DNA of 64,000 nucleotides from Stercorarius parasiticus. Taxonomy: Eukaryota > Chordata > Aves > Charadriiformes > Stercorariidae. The notes under the pieces were generated by a model. It was not told the DNA's origin. It did no database searches and saw nothing but the letters and a program-made list of their open reading frames with translations. Both the position numbers and the translations under genes were made by a program. This document shows, piece after piece, positions 50,611-62,865 of this stretch (its first letter is position 1; each line of letters begins with the position of its first letter). The stretch is taken from positions 744,001 through 808,000 of the forward strand of contig VWZL01002012.1 in the NCBI GenBank assembly GCA_013396915.1. Direction: 5' to 3'.

Positions 50611-53600
50611 TATGGTAATAATGATGGCGGGAGGGAAAAAATCTCTTTCGTAAGAAAACATGGTACGTAAACACAAAACAGAGCTTCATTTCACCCATGA
50701 GAAATTTGTGCAAGTGCAGAAAAGTCCAGGTTTTTCTCCTGCCCCCCAAAGAAACATAATCCAGAGTTTATATCGGATGGTTTATGGGAGTTTATTGGAA
50801 TATCCAACAGGGTTCATGTAGTGTGTCATAAGGTAAAGCCTGTTCATTGGTGATTTACAAGCAGTGTGTGCCGGTGTTACTGTAATTTATAGACCACAGA
50901 TGGTCAGGGGATGCCCCTGCTGACTTGTAGCTGAATAAGAAGCTGAGCCCTGCGTGTCATCTGCTGCAGGTACCTCTGGCTCACTTCCCCAAATTAGCAC
51001 TGATTGAGACCTGCCTTCAAACCCAGAGGGTCCCAAGACCTCTGCCTTGCAAGCTGGGCCTGTGTCGGGAGGGGAGAGGCCACGAATGATTAAGGCTGGG
51101 GAAAAAAAAAAAACCCAAGCATAGCGGAACGGCACCAAAGGAAAATTGCTTTTTACGATAATAACTTCCCTTCTCAAGGCTGGTACTTCACTTGATGGGT
51201 TTTTGTCACCTGTTAAATGGAGAAGGAAGAATGTCAATCCCTCCTTTCATATACCGATCTAGGACAAACATCTCCTCTACAAAAATTTATATATATTCAT
51301 AAATCTCCCTTGTAACAACCTCTAAGGTAGATCCTATCTTTTTTCTCCTCATTTTCCTTAGGTAATTACTCTTTAACTATATTTTACTACGACTTTCCTG
51401 CATCACGTTTACCTAAGTCTTTGCTTCTTTAAGCCGTATTAAATAATTGTCTTTTTATTCCAGCACCTCTTTCTGATCCCCCAGGAGTTTCTTCCTGGTG
51501 GATGCACGAGGCGGAGGGCGGACAGGGCTGACAGCACATCCCACCCAAATCTTTGGGAGATTTATTTTTTTTGGTGGGGGGAATCGGGCCCCTTTTCGCT
51601 TTTAATTTCTCAGGCTGACAAGGTTCCTCGCGTCGCCTCGTATTTCTCCCAGCCCTGGTTTTGTCTTGCCACGTGTGGCCTTGCCCTGCCAGCAGCAATA
51701 CCGCGGTGGTCTCCGGCAGGATCCAGCAGCCTTCGGAGGGACGTGCCGGATCTGTGGACGCCCAGTGCTCGGCTCGCCTGCCGCAGCAAGGTCATGCATT
51801 TTAACAAGGTGCCGCCGATCCCCTTTTTAAAGGGCATTGATTATGTTTTGTTAAAATGGGCTTTGAACTCAGCTGACCCTTCGCCAGTAGGACATTTCAG
51901 GGTAGTTTTTTTTCTGCCTGGACCACACTTGACACCTGTTGGGTAAATACAGCTGCAAATGCCACTGCCAGAACCCCGCGTCCCAGCTCAAAACTAAGGG
52001 GCTGGATTTTTTTCTCAAGAGTAAAGACCTAGGAGAATTTGGTGGCTTCTTTAGTTAATAAAAAGAAAAAAAAAAAAAATCTTTGTTATTTCTTATCAAG
52101 ATGGGGAAAAAAACCCCATCCTATAGACAAAAGAAACAGAAGGAGAGCTGTAATGGAAATAAAATTGACAGCCTCTCAAAACTCAGGTGGCACTTTCCTT
52201 TTCCAGTTAATTACAGTTTTAATTACATGGCTTCTTGTGACTCCTTGATACCTAATAAACTAGACTCTGTGGGGTGGCAAAGTTGAGTTTTGCTTGAACT
52301 GCAGGTGTAAGGCTCAGCATGAAACATAAATCAACTTCTTAAACATGTTCCCAGGGTGTGTTCAGGCTTTTTCTTCCTATTTGCTTGTAAAAAAATCACA
52401 TCTTTTCGCCATTGTTGGGTAAAGAAAAAAAAGAAGGATTGAAGCTACAATGCGGTGAGTATTACCTTTGTGTCTTTGGATATAAAAATCCCCTTTTAGT
52501 AGGGAAAAAAAGGTGCTTTTTTTTAACCTCAGATCTGATAAATTTTAAAGGAATGATGCATTATCTGTATAGACCCTCTCGCATTATCATTTTTGTAGTG
52601 GGGTGCATAAGGTGGAAGAGGAAGGTACATTAGCGGCATGACAGTGAGGGGAGACTGGTATGTGGAAAATACAGAGACATTCAGCCCATAAGAGCTGCCT
52701 CTTCTGAAGGTTCTGAAAACAGAGCATGCCTGTTTGTTCTTTGTGTGTTATGCCATGGAAATCTGCGCTCCAGTCAGGTTCAAGCGCAGTGCCATATATA
52801 CCCACTGTGAGTGGGGTAACACCTGTTGCATGACCTGTTGCAGCAAAAAGCTGGAGGAAAATATGGTCAAGAAGTTCCCCTTGGTGTCAGTCCTGGGACA
52901 TCTGATGGGGCCACAAGCCTACTGTCACGACCACACATGGTGACGGTCAGTGGGGATTTCAGTGGAAGATCGCCCATCTTCCCTCTTCCCCAAACCAAAA
53001 AAAGTTATTTTAAAAAGAGGGAAGGGGAGGAGGGCAAGAGACAGGAGAGCTTCACAGATGGCCTTCGGATGTTGGTGCAAAACATGAGCAACAAAGTTCG
53101 TGTGTGGGACGTAAGTCTCCTTAACCTGTGAGACACAACCTTGGAAGAACTTTTTTTAATGTCATCTTCATTTTATCCTCAGCTTGTGATTTGTCTGCTT
53201 AAGTACTGGTTTTGTATGAGTGCAAAAAAAGTGTATTCATTACAAATGCAGAAGCAGAGCTCTGGGACAAACCTGCCTGGTTATCAGCTTTCCATGGCCA
53301 GTAAGGGGAAGTTGGGAGAAAATGCCGTGTCCTGCTTGCCTTCAACATGAATTTTTGGTTTCTGGGGTTTTCCCATTGCTGATTACCTGAAGTAGTGCCA
53401 TTGCGCTACTCCTTGGCTGGAGCAAGCGTGCTGAAAGCAGCTGAGGATCTTTCTTGCTCCTCCAAGAGCTTCATGCCCAGCTTCCCTGCTGCCCACCCAC
53501 CACCTCCCCCATGGCCCATCCCAGCTTCGGGCTCTGTCTTGTGAACCTTTCTGACATCTTGCTGACACCCACAGTGCTCAGAGCCACCTGAGACACAGTC

Positions 53601-53770
53601 AAAGGCATCTTCCTGAATAAAACTGCCATATGGCTTGGACCAAGCAGGCTGATTTCAACCTTAACTTCAATAGAAATCTTCCCTGAAAGACAAGCTCCCT
53701 GTAGACTAGACTTGTCCGGCATCATTTCATCTTGATGTCCCATTGATGAGGGTGATTCCTGGTGGTTGTT

Positions 53771-53825
53771 TTAATTATTATTATTTTTATTACTACTACT
53801 ACTATTATTACTATTACTATTATTA
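53771..53825. repeat. (TTA)n / (CTA)n trinucleotide microsatellite
   Basis: TTA units change to ACT/CTA units and back within about 55 bases. Confidence 0.85.
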
Positions 53826-55174
53826 AAGCTCATCATCTTTCTTCTTTTTCACAGTCTGGCTGCCCTATCTTCTTTACATCCGCATAGGTTACTTACCTGG
53901 GCAATTTCACTTTCAAAGCACAGGTTTCTCTTTGATCAATATTGTGTTCAAACCCTTGGGTATAAATGTCTTTATACCCTTGGTACAAATGTTTTGTGCT
54001 CTCGCAGGCTGTTTTTGTGCAGCGTTCGGGCATCTCAAGGCAAAAATATGGGGAGCTGGACTGTGGTCTGCAATTTCTGTGTGATGTTACAGATGAAAAG
54101 GAAAAAAAAACCCCAAATCAAGGAAACTCTTTTTTCAAGGCTAGCGTAGCTTTACCTGTGACATGGTGGGATGGTTTGGGGAACGGTGTGCAGCACAACA
54201 AGTCCATCAGCACTGTGTCCCCATCTCAGCATCCTCTTGGCTTTTGGTGTCAGAGGACACATTGTCCAGGTGATCCCCTGGTGACAACCTCAGCTGCCAG
54301 GTGCAGGCTATAAATTTTCCACCAGAACCATCTTGCAGCAGAGATTCTGGATAAACAAAAACCTTCATTAAAGACAGATGACAGAAAAGGCTAGCTTTTT
54401 GGAAGATGAGGAAAGCCTAAATCAGCCCAAAAAATCATCTCTTTTTCAGCCCCACTTGCCCACATCACCACTGCAGGAGGTGCAGAGGAAAGGTACCTCT
54501 TGGGCTGGACTCCACAGCAGGATGATCTTTCCTTCAAGCACTTCTGCAGCCCCTGAGAAAAAGCCATCGCTGCTGCCCTTTCAAAAAGCTGGATGGATCT
54601 GTGAAGCTCTTGCTCTTCTCTTCATTTTCCCCCATCAAAACCTACTCCTGATTTGACACCTGTAGCAGATGAACTGCAGAAACTGAGGGCAGATGGAGGT
54701 ACTTCACACACAGTTTGGCTATGGATAACCAGCATGTAACGTGTACTGGCACTTTTGTGTTGCCGGGTCCACACACGTGTCATGGTGACATGGGCTTTTG
54801 TGCCAGCCATGGTTCAGGAGGACCTCAGTGCCATGGAGCCCTGACGCTTTGCAGCCTAAATCATGAAACCAGGGCAGGCACACCTCAGACAGACAGCTCA
54901 GTGTCTTTAAATACCAGCGTTAACTCTGAAAATTAACTGGGGAAGCAAAAAACTCAACCTTACAGCCATGCGAGAATTTGCAAGACGAGAAAAAGAATTC
55001 CTCCTGCTTTCCTCCCAAATAAAGTGTTTCATCATCTTTTTCAATTAGTCTCGGTTTTATTTTTGAAACCACACAGAGAGGCAATTACAGTGTTTTATAT
55101 ACTTACTTACATATTTTTTCCAAAGTGGGAAAGGCAGGGTAAAATTAAGGGAGCTAGCGAAAGGAAGGAGAGTA

Positions 55175-55210
55175 GGAACAGGACTTGGAACAGGACTTTA
55201 AACAGGACTT
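55175..55210 (+). repeat. three-copy 12-bp tandem repeat
   Basis: GGAACAGGACTT occurs at 55175-55186 and 55187-55198, then with two changes at 55199-55210. It is a minisatellite-like short array. Confidence 0.85.
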
Positions 55211-56563
55211 CAAAAGATAGAAGAAGGTTGAAAAAACAAACAAACAAAAAAAATTAATGCCTCTCATTCTAGCACTGTAAGGGCTGTTGAAAGTGAGAAG
55301 AAAGAGGAGAAAAAAATGAAATATCCAAAAGGTTTTGGTTCACAACAGAGAAATGAAGCAAAAGTTTACAGCTGAAACAGACTACGCATTTTTTTGCTTT
55401 GAAATGCTTCCTGTGTTGGACAAGGAGGAAGAAAAAAAGGTGTGTGCATGTTGGAGTAGGGGAGAGGATGCTTTTTTTCTGTGCTCATTGAGCTGCCTGT
55501 ACCTGGAGGTGCAGGGAGCGTCCACCAGCTTGTTGGGAGGTTAACCATGGCGAACGACTGGGGAAAGCTGCGGCATAGAGCTGGAGGAAGTGCAAGGAGA
55601 TGTTAAGGAGCATCCTATAGTGAATAAATCCCTGCAGCATTGCGGGTCCCGTCATGGAGGGGGAGGGCAGCAGCGCAGGAACGGCAGCATAGCATGCACT
55701 AAAACCATATGCCACCGACCCATATGGCAATGTGGTCTGAAGACTTTCAAGGCAGTTCCAACTGGGAAAAGGCTTGAAAAGTTTTCAAACGGGGTTTTTA
55801 TGGTCTGCTGAAACACAAATGACCGTTTTTCATTCTGCAGGGAAAGTTTATCTGGAGGAAGGCGGGCGAGAGGCAGCCACCCTGAGCCTGGTTCCTGCTC
55901 CTGAGCCAGGCGGAGGAAGTGTCGCAGTGTGGGGAGCGTATTTCTTCCCCAGTTGTCGGCAAGCTGTGCTTTAATAACAGCATAACAGATAGTGCATGAA
56001 GGAACATTAGCCACAAAAATGACCCCATTGGGAAGGAAGCTTGGAAGAGGATTTTCTTTCTGAACTTGACACCAGGGCTGGGAACCCAGCGCACATCTGT
56101 GCAAACCTGCCCAAGGACAGAAGGGATCAGGCACTTGGAGATCTCGCCCTCACTTGAGGCAGCTCAAGATGGGGGTGAACTTAGCTGGGGAGCGTTTTTT
56201 TTCAGTGCCAGGCATCCCACATCATGCTGGGATGGGTGCGTGGGGCATCAAGCAGCAGCAAGGGATGAGGGCTCTCAGGGAGAAATCATGCATGGCCATG
56301 GCTCTGCAAGGGGGTGGATGGAGAAATGACAATGAAAGAAGCAGCGGCACCATCCTCATAGCTGCAGGAGCCGTTAGCCGTGCCTTGGCACAAACAGGGT
56401 CTCCAGCAGCCACAGCCTGTGGCTGCTGCACTGGCCTACCAGGGGTATTGCTCGTGTCCCTATATCAGACACAGGGGTGGGGACAGGGGTATGGTATGGA
56501 GGAGCCTTCATCCCTTCAGTCCTTTTTGGGACACCATTCATTGGAACAGCATATAGCGTAGAG

Positions 56564-56671
56564 AGTCATAGAATGGTGTGTGTTGGAAGGGACCTTGAAG
56601 ACCATCTAGTTCCAACTCCCCTGCCATGGGCAGGGACACCTCCCACTAGACCAGGTTGCCCAAAGCCCCAT
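56564..56671 (-). mobile_element. CR1: short CR1 LINE 3' tail
   Basis: The plus strand reads GTCATAGAATGGTGTGTGTT, GGAAGGGACCTTGAAGACCA, then CCCCTGCCATGGGCAGGGAC and TAGACCAGGTTGCCCAAAGC. This is the reverse complement of the 3' end of the same avian CR1 type as the copy at 44.2 kb. The element lies on the minus strand and is truncated after about 108 bases. Confidence 0.9.
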
Positions 56672-58740
56672 TGGCTTGCAATGAAAGCTGGTAAGATCCA
56701 AAACGCATTGATTAAAATGGCTAGGGGAAAAAAATGTAAATCTGCTCGCTCAATGTATTTTACTTACCTGTAAAGTTTTATGGCTAACTGCAAGGTGAAA
56801 TGTCCAACTATATGGTGGTCATCGGGGCTTTCTTACAAGCTGCATGTTTGTTGGTGTTTTTCTTCTAGATTCTGCTCCTGGCATCTTGTAATTAAAGGAG
56901 AAAAACAGTTTCCAGGAAAATGTAAAATAATCCCTAACCTATTGTTTAAAAAAAATAATAATCCTAAAAATTGCAAAAACAAAGAGAAATAACATACCCC
57001 AAAGCTGCCCTGGATCTTGTTCTCCTTTAATCTCATGGATTTGGAGAGGGCTTTGTGATTCTTGAAGATCCCACCTCTTGAAGATCTAGTTCAAAGTTGG
57101 GCTGGAAGAGGCATCACAGCAATGGAAAAATGCTCTGAATGATGGTCACGTACCCACCTCAAAGCAACTGGAGAGCACAGAGAGAATAACAGACCATCCA
57201 GCAGCGTTCCTACCCATGGCAAACGCTGCAGATCTGTTGCCTTTGGGGATCTATTATTTTTCTGGTGAAACAAGTCTATCTATTGTTTTAACCAGCTTAG
57301 CTTTTTTTAAGCCAGTCCCTCACAAACTTAGTCCGAGCTCACCTGAACAGTCCTGGGTTTTAACTTTTAGGGGGAACGTGACTTATGATTTACTAGATAG
57401 CTACGGTGGGCCTAATGAAATAAAAGTCTGACCTATGTGATGTGTGTGAGCTACTGTACTATAAATATTTAATAAGCTATATGGAAAAAAGGAAAGTATA
57501 GAGGTTACAGAAATCATATTAAAGCAACTAAGTAAATACAAGGAAGGTTAAAGTGTCTAACTTGATATGGTATAAAGGCTAAAGCAAACCAGATCTCTTC
57601 TAGATACTTTTCCATGTACAGCGGTAACTGGGCTGCATAAAAATAAGGCAAGTATTTAAAGACAGGCAAAAAAAAAAAAAAAAAAAAAGAGATCTAAAGC
57701 ATTTGGTTGGCATTGGTAGCAATCATTTCAAAAAGCCCTGGAACATTTAAAGAGAATTAGAAAGGATTTTGCTGGAATCAAAGGGGGAGCACTTTCCACG
57801 GCTGGACGTGTGTTTGGGTATCTGCAAACTGATTACATCAGAGCGAGCAGAACAGCCTTGATCATCCAGGACTTTAAAATCAGAAGAAAGGGGTTTTCCT
57901 GTTTGGGCTCTTTTTTTCTCACTCACACATCTTACGGCTTTCATTCTTCTGCCTCCTTGATGGTAAAGTAACATTTATTTTGGCACGGAGGGTCGGGGAG
58001 CGCTTTGAAAGGCCCTGCGGGTCGAGCAGCTACAGCGTGCACTGAGCCCGTGGGGCTGGAAATATTTAGGTTTAGGGGTTGTCTTTTTTTTTTTTTTAAA
58101 AATCCTAACCTAAGTTTTGTTTTTAAAGAAGAAGTGGATACCTTCACGCTCCACCACAATATCCACTGTGAGGCAGATGGGGCTCCTGGCTTGCTGCCTC
58201 ACCAGCCTGCCATTCCTTCAGCAACGCCAATCCCAGAACCAGCTCTCGAGCCAAAAAAAGGTTTTTGTGAGGATTTTGCCATCATGGGCAGTTTACCCTC
58301 AGTGTTGGCCAGTGGAGAGAAGGCAGTCAAGCCCCCCTGCACCCTAGCTTGCTGTCGCCTCCTTCACCCTGGTGGTGGTGGTGGGCTTGGCTCTTTGCTA
58401 CTGTCCCCCCGACTGGCTGGGAGGGAGCTGGGATGGTGCCTTGCTCAATCATCCTGTGCCAAGGGTGTATTTCTGTTTGTGAGACAAATAAGACCCCAGA
58501 GGGCAGTGAGGCAAAACCTTGGAGCCAACCTTAAGTCCAATGATGCCAAGAGGGGCATCTCCTCCCCGTGCTCCCTCCATGGGAGGGCACGCACCAGCCC
58601 CCCAGGAGCTGGTTTGGATTATGAAGCCTGCTGAAAAAAACTCCCATTTGGTTTTTTTTTTGTGGTGTTTTGTTTTTTTTCTTTGGGTTTGTTTTTCTTT
58701 TTTTAGCTTTCCCCTGGCCTAGGCAATGGATTTGGCCGGC
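56672..58740. other. non-coding stretch, no gene recognised
   Basis: The first part is AT-rich, and a poly(A) run is listed separately. At 57777-57785 is ATCAAAGGG, a TCF/LEF-type site. From 58000 the sequence becomes GC-richer and holds the longest open frame of the window (58005-58634 plus, 209 codons), which shows no recognisable domain. Confidence 0.5.
57668..57688 (+). repeat. poly(A) tract
   Basis: Twenty-one consecutive A's with no recognised retrocopy body beside them. Confidence 0.9.
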
Positions 58741-58767
58741 GGGCGGTGTGGGAACAGGGGAGAGGGG
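58741..58767 (+). other. G-quadruplex motif
   Basis: G runs occur at 58741-58743, 58750-58752, 58757-58760 and 58764-58767, with loops of 6, 4 and 3 bases, inside a purine-rich GC-rich segment. An ATG in strong Kozak context lies about 100 bases downstream. Confidence 0.55.
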
Positions 58768-61327
58768 AGTGTGGCAGAGGGGAGCGGGAGGGAGACCCTC
58801 CCCTCGCACAAGGGCTCGCATTGGTGGGGCTCCCCCAACCGGCCCCACTCCTCCCTCCTCCCTCCCCACCATGGACGGAGGAGGGCAACAGAGGCAATGG
58901 GATGAGGTCAACCAAATGGTGAGAACTGGGGGTGGGGAGACTTGGGGAGGCGGCTTGGTTTTTTTCCCCTTAAGTCCCAACATATGTTTGATAGAAATTT
59001 TAAAGGTGGAAATCTGGGGCGAGCGCGGGGCTGACGTATAGCAAATCCAGTGCAAACAGGCACAAACGAAAATGAAATTACTCTCATCCCTCCCCTTTCT
59101 GGCGTCTCTACGTTGTCAAATGCAGTAAACAAGCGCGCAAGGTAACCCAGCTCCCAGCAGAGCTGGCAGGAGCCTTTCCTTTGCATTTGATGGAATAGCC
59201 TAAGCTGTTTTGAGGTCGGGAAATGCATTTTCTTGTCATTTCCCCCAGTGATGCGTATAAGTTGTGCACGGGATCTCCAACATCCCGGCACTGTTGTATT
59301 TTTAAACCCTGCTGTGGATTCCCGCTGTGACCCGTGGAAGAGGAAAGAATCCCGTGTGGGCTCCATCGGGATGCTGTGTTGCCCAGAGCGGCGTTTCCCT
59401 GCCCGTGCCCCGGGTACCGAGGGCACTTGGCTGCCCAGCTTCTCACACGAGCCTGTCTCAGCTCCAGAAGCCTGTTTTTATGGAGAAGGAGGGGTAGAAA
59501 AACTCACTTCCCACTGCCCATGGAAAGCAAATAACAGTGCGAACTCACCTGTTAAAATATGCACTTTTTTTTGGCAGATGACCTTTTCTTTTTTTTTTTC
59601 TTTTCACAGTATTTTCCGTGCTAGAGTTATCATCCTAAATAACACTAGCCCATCTCGCTGCTACTGACGGAGAGGCTTTACAGTGCTATGGAGAACTATT
59701 TTGAAGGTACAAATCACTTGACCTAAAGACTCTCCCTGGAGTGTCAGTGCTGTGCACTACATTTTCACTCTGCCAAACACTTTATTTAGCACATGCTAAA
59801 GAACATTTAACATTTAAAGATCCCCTCTGTACATCCTCTAAATGTCTCCATCCTTTGCTTTTAGATTAATATGTCTTCTGTGAAAATGAGATAATTGATT
59901 ACAGAGCCGTATTATTTACAAATGAAGTGTTGTTCATGTATTGACCTTTCATTTCTATAGCTCAATACTAGTCCTTGTACAGCATTTTTAATTAGTGAAA
60001 TGGTAACAGAATTGGAAGAAAAGGGTGAGAAAAAGAGCTTATGTGGATGCTTTTAATAAAAGAGAACTTTAACATAACTTGCACATTTAAAAATATAAAA
60101 AATTAATGTTAGATCAGATTTTATGTCCCAAACCTTTGTTTAGAAAGAGAAAGAAATCTTCTGCTTCCAAAGGCACTGCAAGCAGAAATGCAGGAGGAAG
60201 GGGCTGATCAATAGACAGGAATGAGCATTTGCCCTTCACCCTGGTCTGGTAGCTCTTCTGCACTAGGGGATTAATTTCAACCCAATCTCCTTGATGAGGA
60301 CCAGTAAAGCCCACCTTAGCATTTCAAGACGAAAGGCGCCTATAAAGTCGGGGGACTTAGACATGTACAGAAAAGAAAAGCTCACAAAACTAAGACACCA
60401 GAAATGCCAGAGAGGCGAAGCACAGCAAATTCACCCTCCTGCGGCAGGACAGGGGCTACCTGGCTCGTCCCAACCAGCCTGGTTTAAATCTGGATTAAAT
60501 AACAGCGCAGCCCAGATCCCGGGTCGGCTTGGGCAGTGAGGGGACCAGGCAGCCCTCCTGAACCCCAGCTCCAGCGCCTGGCACTCGGCCGACCTGAGCT
60601 CAGGATGACTCAAACCCAGCTGGAAGAGGGATAAAGAGTAAGGAAGCAAGAAGGAAAGATGAAATACGGCATAAATATAGTCCATGGGAGTTTGAGGTTT
60701 AAGAAGAAATATGTTCTGCTTGGGAAGGGGAAGGGTATCTTGTGAGAGCCCACGAACAGGCTTGGGAAAGCTTTGGATTTCAAGAATAACCAGAGAAAAA
60801 AAAACCTCCTCTGCCGTGAGTGTGTCATAGTCCTTGTGTAAATGCTTTGGTCTGTTTGCGTCTGTTTTAGTTTGACCTCTTAAATGAGTAACTGCTTCTG
60901 ATGGACCCAGGGATTCTGATGGGGAGAAGGCAGGCAGCTCTCTGTGGCGTGCGAGCCAAGCTGCTCATGATGCTTCCTTAAGGTGGCTGGTCAAAGGCAG
61001 AGATGCTCACAACACGCAGGGAGCATAAACCCTTGCAATGCTTTAATTTCCATTAATACAAAAAAAAAAATCATAAAAATAATCTAAATTTAGTTGGACC
61101 ATGTGCTTATAATAAAATGCCAAAGAGGCAGAGCTGACCTGAGGTTGATTCCACCATCCTTCCCTGGGAGGCTGAAGGAGGATTTGCCACGTGGACTTCA
61201 ATGGATTCAGACCCATGAATAAAAATAGCTGAAATATAAAGCAAATAATTTCATTTATCGGTAACAAAGTTGTTAGTTAATATCCTTACAGCTATAAAGG
61301 AACTATTGTAACTGCAGAAGAGAGGTT
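58768..61327. other. GC-rich to AT-rich non-coding stretch
   Basis: 58770-59450 is GC-rich with overlapping frames of 112-174 codons on the minus strand, without recognised domains. Around 59560-59610 two pyrimidine tracts each end in CAG, resembling tandem splice acceptors. 59745-60020 is AT-rich, motif-dense and repeat-free and includes the P2 site listed separately. No gene is recognised. Confidence 0.45.
59892..59901. promoter_or_regulatory. homeodomain P2-type palindrome
   Basis: TAATTGATTA fits TAAT-N2-ATTA, the paired-class homeodomain dimer site. It sits within an AT-rich, repeat-free, enhancer-like segment. Confidence 0.22.
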
Positions 61328-61380
61328 TATATATATATACACACATATATATACACACACACACACACACATATATATAT
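61328..61380. repeat. (TA)n / (CA)n microsatellite
   Basis: TA and CA runs alternate: TA, then ACAC, TATA, ten or so CA units and TA again. Confidence 0.9.
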
Positions 61381-62764
61381 CTTTTTATTAATGCAACAGA
61401 AGCATATTAAAAATGTCTGCCATTGCAAGTCTAGAGTAAAATATTAGGCTCGAATAAGGTCATCGAGGAAGGATAGAGGAAAGTAATGGAGGGAAGGCTT
61501 TAAGCGCGTTCTCAGCAGACAAATAATACACATTTCAGAGGGTCTGTTTTGGGGGACTTTTGTCCCAGTACCCATGGGCTTACGTGCAACATCCACTGAA
61601 CCGATGAAAAAGACAAAAAAACCCACCACACATCAGCATCCTCCAGCACTCTTTGGGGAATGGGAACGTGCTGTTTTGTCAGCTAAATTGTTGGCAGCGT
61701 GCACTTTGTCCGAGGCATCTCAGCTATCATTTTCCTCCTCAGGGGCTGGTCCCATTCCCCTCTAAGCATCATCATCTTCTGGCCCCAGCAGCAATACCCT
61801 GTTCTTAGTCAACAGTCACTCCTATTCAATGCTGTTGCAAGGAACAAAATTAAATGTACATTCAATACAGCTGAAACAATTCTGCTGTTTATGGTTGGGT
61901 CTCCCATACAAGCTAAATCATACATATAGGACACATGGTATAGTTTTGCAGGAGGTGACAGCAGGCTCCTGGCATCCCCAGCATGTGTCTGTCCCCATGT
62001 TCGCACAGAGAAGTCCCTAAATGCGACCTGGCCACCCCAAATGACCAAATTTTAGCCCTCGCCATGACCAAAAATAGGAGATGGTGGGGGGGTGTGGGTG
62101 TGCCCTGCTGCTCAAGCACAATATATCCCATACATCCAGCTCGCCGGGCTAAGCGGGACGCGGGGACCCCTCAGATGTGGAGCCAGTAGGGAGCACTCCG
62201 GCTACCTGGGATTTTATAAATCTTTCAGCTATCAGTCTTTCAGAGCTCCAAATGCAAAATCCAGCAGCCCAGGATATCATGTGGATTTATGACTTGGGAT
62301 TTATGAACTGGTCTGGCTAAAATAAGAACTGCCTTGACATGCTTTTTTTTTTGAGGTTTGAGGAAAAAAAATAATAAAAAATGAAGACCTATTGGTTTTT
62401 TTTTTTTTTCCCCTTTCAAAGCTTGCTGTTTATACAAATGTAGATGTTTTGTATATATTCAGTGATTTTGATTTTTCTTCTTACCTGTGTCCTTCCTGGG
62501 GCTGGAAGTGGAGCAGCACAAGAAACGCTGCTCCCGCAGTGTTTCCTGCCTGGCAGGAATCGCTCAAGAAAACATGGTCTCAAGGCATTCCCGGCCCCGC
62601 TCCTGGAGTTAGGAAATGTTTAGGGAGATTTCTGGATGTTTCCAAACAGTAGGCAGCTCCCCATGATGCATCTGCCCCAGCTCTCACCTGCTTTGATCAG
62701 TTTTTTTCCTTAAAAAAATTTTGCAGCCCTTGTTATTTTTCATTTTTGGCAAGCTGGTTTTTCA
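61381..62764. other. non-coding stretch, no gene recognised
   Basis: Short frames below 90 codons on both strands with no family resemblance, plus T runs near 62341 and 62398. Nothing else is recognised. Confidence 0.5.
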
Positions 62765-62865
62765 GGTGTGCGTGTGTGTATAACGTGTACGTGTGTATAT
62801 GTGCGTGTACATTTGTGTATGCATGTGTGTATGTATATATGTACACACACATATATGTATATAAT
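62765..62865. repeat. TG / TA / CA compound microsatellite
   Basis: A TG-rich arm with CG interruptions runs to about 62832. It is followed by TATA and then ACACACATATATG. The arms are partly complementary. Confidence 0.8.

Larger units (their letters stand above)
50611..56563. other. non-coding stretch, no gene recognised
   Basis: 51790-51960 is a compact repeat-free segment with a TCF-type CTTTGA (near 51861) and is a weak candidate conserved element. 52150-52270 has ATTA-rich motif sequence. 55650-56560 has frames of up to 160 codons on overlapping strands with no domain. Simple repeats are listed separately. Confidence 0.5.

Noticed and set aside
58493..58505. CTCF-like motif (also at 28257-28269 plus and 31595-31607 minus)
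   Set aside because: Each has two mismatches to a 13-base consensus. A rough count predicts about ten such hits by chance in 64 kb on two strands.
58005..58634. Longest open frame in the window, 209 codons
   Set aside because: It has no recognisable domain, includes translated T-runs (poly-Phe) and sits in GC-rich DNA where long chance frames are common on both strands.
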